Assembly (NCBI RefSeq): GCF_000342045.1
Contig: NZ_AONQ01000009.1
Span: forward strand, 23,936-87,935
Origin: Paramagnetospirillum caucaseum
GTDB taxonomy: Bacteria; Pseudomonadota; Alphaproteobacteria; Rhodospirillales; Magnetospirillaceae
Reading direction: 5' to 3'
Length of the DNA stretch: 64,000 nt
The notes beneath the pieces were generated by a model. The model saw nothing but the letters and a program-made list of their open reading frames with translations. It had not been told where the DNA came from and made no database searches. Below are positions 1 through 10,796 of the stretch, one piece after another; the first letter of the stretch is position 1, and every line of letters starts with the position of its first letter. Made by a program: the position numbers and the translations under genes.

Positions 1-953
1 CCGTGGCGCTCATGGCCTGGGCCGCCTGCTCCATGTCGTGGGAGGCCGCGGACACCTCACCCAGCATGCGCGAGACGGCATTGTCGAAATCGCGGGTAAG
101 ATTCTCGACAGCGCGGCCGCGCGCCACGTTGCGCTCCTGGGCGGCCTTCTGCTCCGCCTCGAGCTGTTCGCTGCGGATCATGTTGTCCTTGAAGGTCTGC
201 ATGGCCGCCGCCATGCGCCCCACCTCGTCGGTCCGCCCCTGAGCCGGAATGACCACCGACAGGTCCTTGTCGGCCAGGCGGTTCATGGCGGCGGTCATGG
301 CGATGATGGGAGTCGCTATGCTGTTGCGCAGCATCAGGCCGAACGCCACCACCAGGGTGATCACCGCCGCCACCGCGCCGATCATGACCGCCCGCGACCA
401 GGAATAAAGGGCGGCGGCGGTTTCGGATGCCCCCTTCGCCCCTTCCGCGTTGATCTGCACCGCCTTGGCGGCATGCATCTGGGAATCGGCATAGAGTTTC
501 ACGTTGGCCAGCACCATGTCGCGGGCGGCGTCGTTCTGGTTCTGGCGGGAAAGCTCCAGCACCTTGGCGGCCATGGCGTCGTAATCGGCCATCACCTTGG
601 TCCAGGCTTCGTAATTGGCCCTTTCCTCCGGCGTGGCCAGGAGCTTGGCGTAACGCTCCTTGGCGGCCCTGAAGTCCTTGACCTGGGCTTCCAGAAGCCG
701 TTCGACCTCGACCATCTGCTTGTCGTCGGTGGTCAGGATATGGCGGAACGTGGTCGCCCGTTGCTTGCCCAGCAACCCATCGACCTCGCGGGCCGCGCCG
801 AGCCCCGGCAGCCAGTTCTCCGCGATATCGAGGGTCGCCAGGTTCATGGTCGCCAGGCGATTGATGGCGAAGGCCGACAGGCCGATCACCACGATGAGAA
901 CCAGCCCGAAGGCGATCAGCAGTTTCTGGGCGACGTTGAAACGGTCAAGCATG
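1..953 (-). CDS. Methyl-accepting chemotaxis protein, N-terminal part (cut by window edge)
   Basis: The reading frame starts at an ATG (MLDRFNVAQKLL) and runs without a stop off the left edge, so only about 317 residues are visible. An N-terminal membrane segment (residues about 9-29) precedes a periplasmic helical region of the four-helix-bundle type. A second membrane segment is followed by a HAMP-like stretch ('TPIIAMTAAMNRLA...') and the start of the signalling coiled coil. This is the usual chemoreceptor order; the kinase-control tip lies outside the window. The ligand cannot be inferred. It is transcribed away from the liv genes, and the 240-bp gap between them must hold both promoters. 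Confidence 0.85.
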
Positions 954-1193
954 AACGTGACCCCTTGAATACGGGGGCGGCTCCGGCGGCCCTCGCCGGC
1001 ACTCCCCTGACTTAAGGAATAGTCTCCCCAAGCAACTGGGCATGGCCGATGGAATTGGCAAGCCCCGCGCCGGCCGGCGGGGAAAAGCGCGGCGATCATC
1101 CCGCCGGAACCGCCTTGGCAGTTGACAGAACCGCCCGTCCGAGTAGGTTTCTTGCCATCCGACTGAATTGAAGCCGTCAGCCAGGGTGGGGGG

Positions 1194-2108
1194 ATGGAGT
1201 ACTTTCTCCAGCAATTGATCAACGGATTGACCCTGGGCGCCATCTACGGTCTGGTCGCCCTTGGTTACACCATGGTTTACGGCGTGCTGGGCATGATCAA
1301 TTTCGCCCACGGCACCATCTACATGGTGGGCGCGTTCATTTCACTGATCACCTTCCTGGCCGCCACCACGGTGCTGGGCACCTCGGTGCCGCTGGCCCTG
1401 GTGCTGACCCTGTTCGCCGCCATGGGGCTGACCGCCCTGTGGGGGTGGAGCGTCGAGCGGGTGGCCTATCGCCCGTTGCGCGCCGCGCCGCGTCTGGCGC
1501 CGCTGATCTCGGCCATCGGCGTCTCCATCGTCTTGCAGAACTTCGTCGCCCAGGCCCAGGGGGCGCGGGCCAAGCCGCTGCCGCCGGTGTTCCGGGGCGG
1601 CGTCACCCTGATGGACAGCGGCGATTTCGTGGTCAGCCTCAGCTGGATGCAGATGGTCATCATGGCGCTGACGCTCGGCCTGATGGCGGCGTTCACCTGG
1701 GTGATCACCCGCACCGCCCTGGGCCGCGCCCAGCGGGCCTGCGAGCAGGACATGAAGATGGCCTCGCTGCTGGGTATCGACGTGGACCGGGTGATCTCCA
1801 CCACCTTCGTCATCGGCGCCGGGCTGGCCGGGGTGGCCGGCATGATGGTCACCCTCTATTACGGGGTGATCGACTTCTATATCGGCTTCCTGGCCGGCAT
1901 CAAGGCGTTCACCGCCGCCGTGCTGGGCGGCATCGGCTCGCTGCCCGGTGCCATGCTGGGCGGCTTGCTGATCGGCCTGATCGAGGCGTTCTGGTCGGCC
2001 TATTTCTCCATCGAGTACAAGGACGTCGCCACCTTCTCCATCCTGGTGGCGGTGCTGGTGTTCCGCCCCACCGGCCTGCTGGGGCAGCCGGACGTGGAGA
2101 AGATCTGA
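1194..2108 (+). CDS. livH: Branched-chain amino-acid ABC transporter permease LivH
   Basis: The 304-residue polytopic inner-membrane protein begins [24 protein letters not shown], the typical LivH N terminus with its 'GMINFAHG' signature. The conserved '[18 protein letters not shown]' type segment lies near the C terminus. It forms the membrane channel with LivM for import of leucine, isoleucine and valine or a related substrate such as an amide or urea. A purine-rich GGGTGGGGGG stretch abuts the ATG. It is first in a five-gene operon. No periplasmic binding protein gene is present in the window, so the substrate stays open. Confidence 0.92.
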   Translation: MEYFLQQLINGLTLGAIYGLVALGYTMVYGVLGMINFAHGTIYMVGAFISLITFLAATTVLGTSVPLALVLTLFAAMGLTALWGWSVERVAYRPLRAAPRLAPLISAIGVSIVLQNFVAQAQGARAKPLPPVFRGGVTLMDSGDFVVSLSWMQMVIMALTLGLMAAFTWVITRTALGRAQRACEQDMKMASLLGIDVDRVISTTFVIGAGLAGVAGMMVTLYYGVIDFYIGFLAGIKAFTAAVLGGIGSLPGAMLGGLLIGLIEAFWSAYFSIEYKDVATFSILVAVLVFRPTGLLGQPDVEKI

Positions 2109-2109
2109 C

Positions 2110-3350
2110 ATGGGGGGCAAGGCCCGCGCCCTGGCTGTGGACGCCGCCCTCGGCGGGCTGGTGGCCGCCGCCATGGCGCTGCCCATGCTGGGCGTGCGGC
2201 TGGAGGACGGGGCCACCGGCCTTTCCCTCGGCGGCCGCTTCGACTGGGTGTTGTGGGCGGCGGGCATCGTGGCCGGCGGGCGGCTGCTGATCGGCGCGCT
2301 CCGCCTGACCCTGGCCGGCAGGGGGCCCAGCCTGCCGGCGCCGCCGCGCGCCCTGATAACCTATGTGGGCTGGGCCATGGTGGCCTTCGCCCTGATCCTG
2401 CCCTTCCTGCCCTTCGCCGGGCGCAACATGGTGGACAAGGCCACCCTGGTGCTGATCTACGTCATGCTGGGCTGGGGCCTCAACATCGTGGTGGGACTGG
2501 CCGGCCTGCTGGATCTGGGCTTCGTCGCCTTCTACGCCGTCGGGGCCTATTCCTACGCCCTGCTGAGCCAGACCTTCGGCCTGTCGTTCTGGCTCTGCCT
2601 GCCCCTGGCCGGAATGCTGGCCGCCGGGTTCGGGCTGGTGCTGGGCTTCCCGGTGCTGCGCCTGCGCGGCGACTACATCGCCATCGTCACCATGGGCCTG
2701 GGCGAGATCATCCGGGTGGTGCTGCAGAACTGGCAGGACGTCACCGGCGGCCCCAACGGCATTTCCGGCATCGAGCGCCCGTCGTTCTTCGGCCTGTCGT
2801 TCAAGATGGTCCCGCCCGAGGGAAGCCGCGGCTTCGCCGAATTCTTCGGCCTGGACTACTCCGCCGACCACCGGGTGATCTTTCTCTACTTCCTGATCCT
2901 GGCCCTGGCGCTGCTGACCAATCTTTTCACCCTGCGCATCCGCCGCCTGCCGGTGGGCCGCGCCTGGGAGGCGCTGCGGGAAGACGAGATCGCCTGCCGC
3001 TCGCTCGGCATCAACCCCACCACGGTCAAGCTGTCGGCCTTCGCCACGGGGGCCATGTTCGCCGGCTTCGCCGGGTCGTTCTTCGCGACACGGCAGGGCT
3101 TCATCAGCCCGGAAAGCTTCACCTTCCACGAATCGGCGGTGATCCTGGCCATCGTGGTGCTGGGCGGCATGGGCAGCCAGATCGGCATCGTGCTGGCCGC
3201 CCTGCTGCTGGTCGGCCTGCCGGAATGGTTCCGCGAGCTGCAGCAGTTCCGCATGCTGGCCTTCGGCGGCGCCATGGTGCTGATCATGCTGTGGAAGCCG
3301 TCGGGACTGCTGTCGACCCGTGAGCCCGCCATCCGCTTAAAGGACGCCCC

Positions 3351-3354
<4 letters not shown>
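2110..3354 (+). CDS. livM: Branched-chain amino-acid ABC transporter permease LivM
   Basis: This 414-residue polytopic permease starts 1 bp after the livH stop. The LivM core ('[23 protein letters not shown]') sits in the middle, after an N-terminal extension of about 100 residues with two extra hydrophobic stretches. The LivM motif 'GGPNGISGI' and the EAA-like loop '[20 protein letters not shown]' are both visible; the latter is the cytoplasmic contact for the ATPases. It pairs with LivH as the heterodimeric channel. Confidence 0.92.
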
Positions 3355-4869
<1,515 letters not shown>

Positions 4870-4873
<4 letters not shown>

Positions 4874-5196
4874 TCACCTCGCTTCCCGTCTTCGCCGGCC
4901 TGACCCTCATCCTGTTCGGCGGCTGCGCCTTCATGACCGGCCAGGCCCTGGCCGCCACCTGGCGGCCCCTGTGGCAGGTGATCCCCTATGCCCTGATGCT
5001 GGGCGCCGCCGACCGCTTCCTCGGCTTCGCCCTGTTCGGCGGCGAACTGCTGTCGCTTGCCGGCTGGCTGCTGGACAGCGCCGTGCTGGCCGCCATCGGG
5101 CTGCTGGCCTGGCGCCGGACCCTGGTCCGCCGCATGGCGGAGCAATATCCCTGGCTCTACGTCCGCACCGGGCCGTTCAGCCTGCGCAAGCTCTGA
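4870..5196 (+). CDS. Small membrane protein of the liv operon (DUF6867-like)
   Basis: The 108-residue protein overlaps the livF stop by 4 bp, so it is translationally coupled to the transporter. It has about three hydrophobic segments (residues about 5-30, 38-60, 66-82) and a basic C terminus with 'EQYPWLYVRTGPFSLRKL'. Small proteins of this kind sit at the end of many alphaproteobacterial liv-type operons; I recall the family as DUF6867 but cannot verify it here. Its role, perhaps assembly or stability of the permease, is an inference from position. Confidence 0.7.
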
Positions 5197-5197
5197 C

Positions 5198-6520
5198 CTA
5201 CTCGGCGGGCTCCACCCGGTTGCGGCCCGTGGCCTTGGCGCGGTAGAGCGCCGCGTCGGCGCGGCCCAGGCAGGCCTCCAGCCCCTCGCCCGCGCCCACC
5301 TTGCACTCGGCGACACCGAAGCTGGCGCTGAGCGTGATGGGCTCGCCGCCGCTGACCGGCACCTGCAGCCCGGCGAGGCGGATGCGCAGGCGCTCGGCCA
5401 CCACCAAAGCGGGGTTCAGCGCGGTCTCGGGCAGGGCGATGGCGAATTCCTCGCCGCCCATGCGGCCGATGATGTCCTGGTCGCGCAACAGGTCGCGGGC
5501 CATGACCACGAAGGATTTCAGCGCCTCGTCGCCCGCCGCGTGGCCGCGCTGGTCGTTGATGCGCTTGAAGTGGTCGAGATCGATCATCAGCAGCGACAAA
5601 GGCCGGCCATAGCGGCCGGCGCGCTGAATTTCCGCCGCGGTGCTCTGCATGAAATGCCGGCGGTTGCAGGCCTCGGTGAGGAAATCGGTGGTGGCCAGCT
5701 GCACCAGTTCCTTCTGGACGCAGGCCCGCTCCAGCGCCAGCCCGACCCGGCGAGCCAGTTCGCGCACCAGCTCGCGCTCGGAGGTGGAAAAGGCCTCGTC
5801 GCCCTCGGCGGGCGGCGTCTCGGTCCAGCAGATCTCGATGCGCCCGGCCGGGCGCGAGCCGGCGAACACCTGGGCCTCCAGGCGGCAGGCGGTTTCCACG
5901 AAGCCGGGGGTTTCGACAATGCCGCTGGGCAACAGGCCGGTCATGCAACTGAGACGGACGCCGATGGTGTCGGGCTTCAGCCAGGCGGAAGGCGCCTTGG
6001 CCACCACCTGCTCCAGCGCCACCTGCAGCGGCAGTTCGGGCGATTCCAGGATGCGCGACACGCCGTACATGCAGTCGATCTGCCGCATGCGGCGTTCCAG
6101 CTGGCGGTTGGCCTCCAGCGCCGCGTCGCGGGCCTCGCGCACCAGGATCTCGGCGCGCTTCCGGTGAATGGCGTAGCGGAAGGAGCGCGACAGGGAGGCG
6201 GCGTCGAGCTTGGCCTTGAGCAGGTAGTCCTGGGCGCCCTGCTCCAGCGCCATCAGCGCCTGCTGGTCGTCGTCGTGGTTGGTCAGCACCACCACCGCCA
6301 GTTCCGGCGCCGCGCCGCAGAAGCGCCGCACCGTCTCGTCACCCACCGAATCGGGCAGCGTCAGGTCGAGAAAGACCACGTGGTAGCGCTTGCGCTGGAT
6401 GAACTCCAGCGCCGCGGCCAGCGAAGCGGCATGATCCACCTTGACGTTGGGGACCTTCTCCAGCTCGGCGAGGGTCAGCAGGGCCTGGGTCGGAGAATCC
6501 TCAACCAGCAGAGCGAACAT
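5198..6520 (-). CDS. Response regulator with GGDEF diguanylate cyclase output
   Basis: An N-terminal receiver domain (residues about 1-120) has the acidic 'VEDS' pocket, the phosphoacceptor Asp in 'FLDLTLPDS' and a Lys in 'LLKAKLDA'. A linker/GAF-like region follows, then a C-terminal GGDEF domain with an intact GGEEF active site. An RxxD inhibitory site (RDQD) lies five residues before it. It should make cyclic di-GMP in response to phosphorylation and be feedback-inhibited. I chose the ATG at MFALLVEDSP; an upstream TTG (adding MSET) is the alternative. It converges with the liv operon. Confidence 0.88.
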   Translation of the reverse strand: MFALLVEDSPTQALLTLAELEKVPNVKVDHAASLAAALEFIQRKRYHVVFLDLTLPDSVGDETVRRFCGAAPELAVVVLTNHDDDQQALMALEQGAQDYLLKAKLDAASLSRSFRYAIHRKRAEILVREARDAALEANRQLERRMRQIDCMYGVSRILESPELPLQVALEQVVAKAPSAWLKPDTIGVRLSCMTGLLPSGIVETPGFVETACRLEAQVFAGSRPAGRIEICWTETPPAEGDEAFSTSERELVRELARRVGLALERACVQKELVQLATTDFLTEACNRRHFMQSTAAEIQRAGRYGRPLSLLMIDLDHFKRINDQRGHAAGDEALKSFVVMARDLLRDQDIIGRMGGEEFAIALPETALNPALVVAERLRIRLAGLQVPVSGGEPITLSASFGVAECKVGAGEGLEACLGRADAALYRAKATGRNRVEPAE

Positions 6521-6699
6521 GGTTTCCGACAAGGCGCAGCGATCCCCCGAATTGGCCGACCCGCCCGGCCCGTTCCGCTGATACTAACCGCCTACGCCGG
6601 TTTGCGGAAGCGTGATGCGTGGTACACGGGAATGCCATATCATCGCCCCAATTCCGGGTGATTCTGTCATCGGTTCCCTTCTCCTCGAGGACGTCCGCC

Positions 6700-7329
6700 A
6701 TGCGCCGCCTGCCCGCCCTTGCCTCCGCCCTCGCCGCCGGACTGGCCCTCTCGGCCTGCCAGAGCGTGGACAATTCCGCCGGAAGCCCCAGCGTCTACAT
6801 CGACCCCGGCAGCGTCGGGCCGGTCAAGGGCGTCGGCATCGAATCCCAGGACATCATCGGCATGACCGACCAGATGATGCGCGACATGCTGGCCCAGCCC
6901 CGCCTGGCCAACGCCCAGGCGGCGCCCAACGTCATCATCGATTCCGAATACTTCCACAACGAGAGCTCGTCGCGCCTGAACAAGAACTCCATCACCGACC
7001 GGCTGCGGGTGGGCCTCAACCGCGCGGCGGCCGGCCGCATGCAGTTCGTCGGGCGCCACTACGCCGACATGGTGGCCAAGGAGCGCGAGCTGAAACGCCA
7101 GGGCGTGGTGGACAAGGCGACCCTGCCCGCCGCCCGCGCCCCCAAGGGCGGCGACTACCGCCTGGGCGGCCGCATCACCTCGCTCGATTCCCGCGATCCC
7201 AAGAGCGGCATGATGCAACGCTACAACCAGATCGTCTTCGAGATGGTCGACCTGGAAAGTTCGGAAATCGTCTGGAGCGGTATCTACGAATTCGCCAAGG
7301 CCGCCCAGGACGACATCATCTATCGCTAG
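6700..7329 (+). CDS. LpoB-like outer-membrane lipoprotein
   Basis: The start MRRLPALASALAAGLALSACQS gives a clean lipoprotein signal with lipobox LSAC; the frame also opens 27 codons upstream, but that would bury the signal. The 209-residue protein has the penicillin-binding-protein activator (LpoB/YcfM) pattern. This includes 'NVIIDSEYFHNESSSRLNKNSITDRLRVGLNRAA' and the C-terminal 'MVDLESSEIVWSGIYEFAKAA'. LpoB spans the periplasm and stimulates PBP1b; the exact partner here is unknown. It leads a four-gene run that also has a YcfL-like protein, matching the ycfL-lpoB linkage known in enterobacteria. Confidence 0.82.
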   Translation: MRRLPALASALAAGLALSACQSVDNSAGSPSVYIDPGSVGPVKGVGIESQDIIGMTDQMMRDMLAQPRLANAQAAPNVIIDSEYFHNESSSRLNKNSITDRLRVGLNRAAAGRMQFVGRHYADMVAKERELKRQGVVDKATLPAARAPKGGDYRLGGRITSLDSRDPKSGMMQRYNQIVFEMVDLESSEIVWSGIYEFAKAAQDDIIYR

Positions 7330-7348
7330 CCCCGAGGGGAACATTCCC

Positions 7349-8725
7349 ATGGCCGCCCGGCCTTCCTGGTTAAGCGTAGTGGTGGTCGCCGGACTGGCGT
7401 CGGGCTGCGTCACGGCGCGCGAGCAAGAGACCAGCCCGACCCCCGCCGTGGTCCGCGCCTATCTGGACGACAAGCCCGCCGAACTGCACCGCCATTTCGC
7501 CGTCGCCCTGGCGCAAGGGGATCGCAACAGGGTGCTCAATCACATGCGCCTGGGACTGGCCGCCTTCGCCCTGGGCCGGGACCGATTGGCCGAGCAATTG
7601 CTGGACGACGCGCTGGCCGGAATCGAGGCCGTCTACGCCGACAACGAGGAGGCCAGGAAGGCGCGCGGCCTGTGGACCGGGGAGACCGTCAAGGACTTCA
7701 AGGGCGAGCCCTACGAGCGGGTCATGGCCTATTACTATCGCGGCCTGCTCTACATGAAGGCCGGTGATTACGAGAACGCGCGGGCCAGCTTCAAGGGCGG
7801 CCTGCTGCAGGATGCCTTCGCCGAGGAGGACCAGTACCGCGCCGATTTCGCCCTGATGCCCTTCCTGCAGGGCTGGGCCGCCCATTGCTCGGGCAACCAA
7901 TCCCTGGCCGCCGAGGACTTCAAGGAGTTCCGCGCCCTCAACAAGGATGCGCCGCTGCCCCGCGACAAGGACAACGTGCTGGTGCTGGTGGAAACCGGCA
8001 GCGCCCCGGTCAAGATTTCCGACGGACCGCGCCTGAAGATCAAGCGCAGCGGCGCCACCGAGACCGCCCGCATCTCCTGGGCCGATCCCGAGCATCCCAA
8101 GGACCGTTCCGCCGGCGACGCCATCCTGCTCGAGGATATCTTCCGCCAGGCCTCGACCCGGGGTGGACGGCCCTTCGATTCCATCCTGGAGGGCAAGGCC
8201 GAGTACAAGGACACCGCCGACACGGTGGGCAACGTCGCCCTGATCGGCGCGGCGGTGGCGGCCAAGGTGGCCACCGAACGCCCCCGGCGCCGCGAGACCA
8301 AGGAACAGCGGGAGGTCCGCCAGCAGGCCCAGGCCGGCGCCGCCATGATCGGACTCGGCCTCGCGGTGGTCGGCGGGCTGTCCAAGCTGTTCGCCCATTC
8401 CATCGAAGCGCAGGCGGACACCCGCTATTGGGACAACCTCTCCGACCGGGTCCAGGGGCTGACCCTGGCCCTGCCCGACAAGGTCGCCACCCTGTCCGTC
8501 GAGTTCCAGTCGCCGGGCGGCGCCCCCCTGGAGGCGGTGGAGAGCCCCATCCTGCGCGCCGGCAAGTGCGGTCTGGTCTGGGCGCGGCACGGCCAGACGG
8601 TTCCCCGCAATCCCCGCGCCCCCAACAGCGTTCCCCCCGACGTGATGGCCTCGCCCATCGTCCTTCCGGCGGCGGAGGCCAAGCCCGCCGTCATGGAAGC
8701 CAAATCCAAGGAGTCACCCCAATGA
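7349..8725 (+). CDS. Lipoprotein with TPR-like repeats (COG3014-like)
   Basis: The 458-residue protein has a signal ending 'VVVAGLASGCVTA', a lipobox at Cys20. The N-terminal half is helical and TPR-like ('VMAYYYRGLLYMKAGDYENARASFKGGL'). The second half carries a hydrophobic glycine-rich helix ('AAMIGLGLAVVGGLSKLFA'). This architecture and linkage to LpoB and YcfL genes fit the uncharacterised COG3014 group. It is the second gene in the envelope operon, and a cell-wall-related role is inferred from neighbours only. Confidence 0.72.
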   Translation: MAARPSWLSVVVVAGLASGCVTAREQETSPTPAVVRAYLDDKPAELHRHFAVALAQGDRNRVLNHMRLGLAAFALGRDRLAEQLLDDALAGIEAVYADNEEARKARGLWTGETVKDFKGEPYERVMAYYYRGLLYMKAGDYENARASFKGGLLQDAFAEEDQYRADFALMPFLQGWAAHCSGNQSLAAEDFKEFRALNKDAPLPRDKDNVLVLVETGSAPVKISDGPRLKIKRSGATETARISWADPEHPKDRSAGDAILLEDIFRQASTRGGRPFDSILEGKAEYKDTADTVGNVALIGAAVAAKVATERPRRRETKEQREVRQQAQAGAAMIGLGLAVVGGLSKLFAHSIEAQADTRYWDNLSDRVQGLTLALPDKVATLSVEFQSPGGAPLEAVESPILRAGKCGLVWARHGQTVPRNPRAPNSVPPDVMASPIVLPAAEAKPAVMEAKSKESPQ

Positions 8726-9189
8726 AGCGCCTGCTCGTCCCCGCCTTCGGCCTGCTGCTGCTCGGCGGCTGCGCCTCCCTGGACCCGGCCCCCCATTGCG
8801 ACATGTCCCGCGTCGCCGGCCAGCGCGACCTGGTCGCCGGCCCCGCCATGGTCGAGGGCGAGACATCGCCGCTGAAGGAGATGCCCATGAACTCGGTGAG
8901 CATCACCGACCCCAACATCATCCGGAAGCTCTACGTGCGTTCCATCGCCGCGCGGCGCACCGGGACGGGGACGGTGGAGGTGGTGGCCCAGGTGGTCAAC
9001 TGCACCGACTTCCCCCTGAACGCCGAGGCCCGCACCCAGTTCTACGCCAACGACGGGGCGGCGTCCGAGCCGGTCAGCGCCTGGCGGCGCCTCCAGCTTC
9101 CGGCGCGCACCTCCAACACCTACCGCGAACTGTCCCTGGGCGACAAGACCGTGGACGGCTACATGATCGAGATGAGGGAAGGCAAATGA
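8722..9189 (+). CDS. YcfL-like lipoprotein (DUF1425)
   Basis: The 155-residue lipoprotein starts at an ATG that overlaps the previous stop (ATGA). Its signal 'MKRLLVPAFGLLLLGGCAS' has an LGGC lipobox. The domain shows the DUF1425 pattern, with a beta-rich body around 'VEVVAQVVNCTDFPLNAEARTQFY' and 'WRRLQLPARTSNTYRE'. In enterobacteria ycfL lies next to lpoB, so context supports the call. Its molecular function is not known. Confidence 0.78.
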   Translation: MKRLLVPAFGLLLLGGCASLDPAPHCDMSRVAGQRDLVAGPAMVEGETSPLKEMPMNSVSITDPNIIRKLYVRSIAARRTGTGTVEVVAQVVNCTDFPLNAEARTQFYANDGAASEPVSAWRRLQLPARTSNTYRELSLGDKTVDGYMIEMREGK

Positions 9190-10334
9190 TCACCCGTCTC
9201 CTGGCCGTTTCGGCCCTCGCCCTGCTGGTCCCGCTCATGGCGGAGGCCCAGACCGTCGGCGCCAAGGTACCACCCTACCAGGCCCCGGCCAAGGCCGCCC
9301 CTCCGGCACGCGACGGCGGCGAGGCTTTGGACGCGGCGGCGCCCCGGCCCAACCCGTTCAAGCCGCAGGACGACGTCATCGACCGCTTCCGCGACGCCTA
9401 CGCCCAGGGCGGGCGGCCGCGTCTGGCCATCTGGTGGAACCGGCAGCTGTCGGACACCCTGGCCCAGTGGTATTCCGAGACCCGCACCGTCACCGCCGAC
9501 AAGAGCAGCAATTCCACCGAGGGCGACCTTTCCCTCAAGCAGTCGGGGGCCAAGCAGAGCGTCACCGAGACCCAGCGCCGCGCCGGCGATTCGGCCGAGC
9601 GCCCGGCGCGCGACGAAACCTGGGACTGGGAGTTCCAGGACGGTTTCCTCTCCCCCTTCCTGCAGGCCGACGCCAATGTGGTCGACCGCACCATGATCAC
9701 CCGCATCATGGGGGCGGGGGCCGAGGAGATCGATCCCAAGACCGTGGAAGTAATGGCCATGCAGGGCATGGCCGATGTGATGGTCGAGGTGCTGGTGGCC
9801 GATTCCGCCCGATCCACCACCGGCTACGAGCTGCGCGCCCGCATCCTGGATGTCAAGAGCGGCCGGGTGCTGGCCATGGTCAACAGCCGGGCGCTGAAGG
9901 AATGGCAGAAGACAGACAAGGCCGCCGCCACCTCCAGCGGCTTCGAGTTGCCCGACGAGGACGACGAGAGCTTTGGCCCGGAACGCGCCGACCAGCGCTA
10001 CAAGGCGACCTCGTCCGGCTTCGAGCGCAAGCGCAAGCCGCCCAAGCTGGCGGTGATCGCCCACAACCTGGCCACCAACGTGATGAGCGCCATGCTGCCG
10101 CGCCTGGAAGGCGGCGCGGTTCCCGTCGCCAAGACCACCGATCCGGCCGCCCCCACGCCCATCACTCCGCCGCAGGCCGCCAAGCCGGCGCCCAACCAGA
10201 GCGCCGTGCCACTGCCCGACGTGGAGGCCAAGCCGCTGCCCGCCCCGGACAAACCGGCCAAGGTGGAAGCCCAGAACGTCGAAACGGGGCCGGCGGCCGA
10301 AGAACCGCCCATGCCCCGTCCGACGAAGCAGTGA
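9186..10334 (+). CDS. Secreted hypothetical protein, last gene of the envelope cluster
   Basis: The 382-residue protein overlaps the YcfL-like gene by 4 bp. It has a cleavable signal peptide (MITRLLAVSALALLVPLMAEA) and no lipobox. A central domain (residues about 60-290) contains 'GGRPRLAIWWNRQLSD' and a beta-rich section 'VMVEVLVADSARSTTGYELRARILDVKSGRVLAMV'. The latter resembles the periplasmic nucleotide-cofold seen in LpoB/CsgG-like proteins. The tail (after about residue 300) is Pro/Ala-rich and probably disordered. I cannot assign a function; co-transcription with LpoB suggests envelope biogenesis. Confidence 0.7.
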   Translation: MITRLLAVSALALLVPLMAEAQTVGAKVPPYQAPAKAAPPARDGGEALDAAAPRPNPFKPQDDVIDRFRDAYAQGGRPRLAIWWNRQLSDTLAQWYSETRTVTADKSSNSTEGDLSLKQSGAKQSVTETQRRAGDSAERPARDETWDWEFQDGFLSPFLQADANVVDRTMITRIMGAGAEEIDPKTVEVMAMQGMADVMVEVLVADSARSTTGYELRARILDVKSGRVLAMVNSRALKEWQKTDKAAATSSGFELPDEDDESFGPERADQRYKATSSGFERKRKPPKLAVIAHNLATNVMSAMLPRLEGGAVPVAKTTDPAAPTPITPPQAAKPAPNQSAVPLPDVEAKPLPAPDKPAKVEAQNVETGPAAEEPPMPRPTKQ

Positions 10335-10341
10335 TCAGGAT

Positions 10342-10700
10342 CTACTGGCAGTCGGAAACCGCTACCCTGCAACCCTTGCCGCAGGCTTCCAGCGCGTTGC
10401 TCTTGGCCTCGCCCTCGGTGCTGCCCCAGCCCACGCCGGTGTAGTCCTTGGACGTGGCATAGGCGCCGCAGGTATCGTAACGCACCGCCACCTTGCAACT
10501 GCTGTTGCCGGCCTTCTTGCACTCGCGCACCGCGTCGATGCCGGCCTCCTCGCGGGTGGAACCGGTACCGACGCCGTAGCCCACCTCGCTGGCCTTGGTC
10601 GCGTCGGCGTCGTCGACGGCGATGGCGCCCGCCGCGCGGGCGGCGGGGTTTCCCAGCAGCAGGCCGAGAGCCAGCGTAGCGGCGAAGAATGATTTCATCA
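10342..10700 (-). CDS. Secreted DUF4189-type protein
   Basis: The 119-residue protein has a signal peptide (MMKSFFAATLALGLLLGNPAARA) and a mature domain with repeated short segments. Examples are 'GVGTGSTREEAGIDAVRECKKAG' and 'GVGWGSTEGEAKSNALEACGKG', the typical DUF4189 pattern of paired Cys and Gly-rich turns. The chosen start has AGGGG a few bases upstream; a longer start adding MTPDQHERGI is less likely. Function unknown; a small periplasmic or secreted disulfide-bonded protein. It is convergent with the preceding cluster. Confidence 0.72.
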
Positions 10701-10749
10701 TGATGCCCCTTTCGTGTTGATCCGGAGTCACGTTGGGAGGGGGCGGCAG

Positions 10750-10785
10750 GAATTAAAGGCAGGGCGGAATAAATTCCACCCTGCC
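10750..10785 (-). terminator. Probable intrinsic terminator of cbpAB
   Basis: A hairpin with arms GGCAGGG / CCCTGCC (10758-10764 and 10779-10785) and an inner GGAAT/ATTCC continuation lies directly after the cbpB stop. Read on the minus strand it is followed by TTTAATT. It separates cbpB from the next gene on the same strand. Confidence 0.6.
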
Positions 10786-10796
10786 GGACATCAGTT

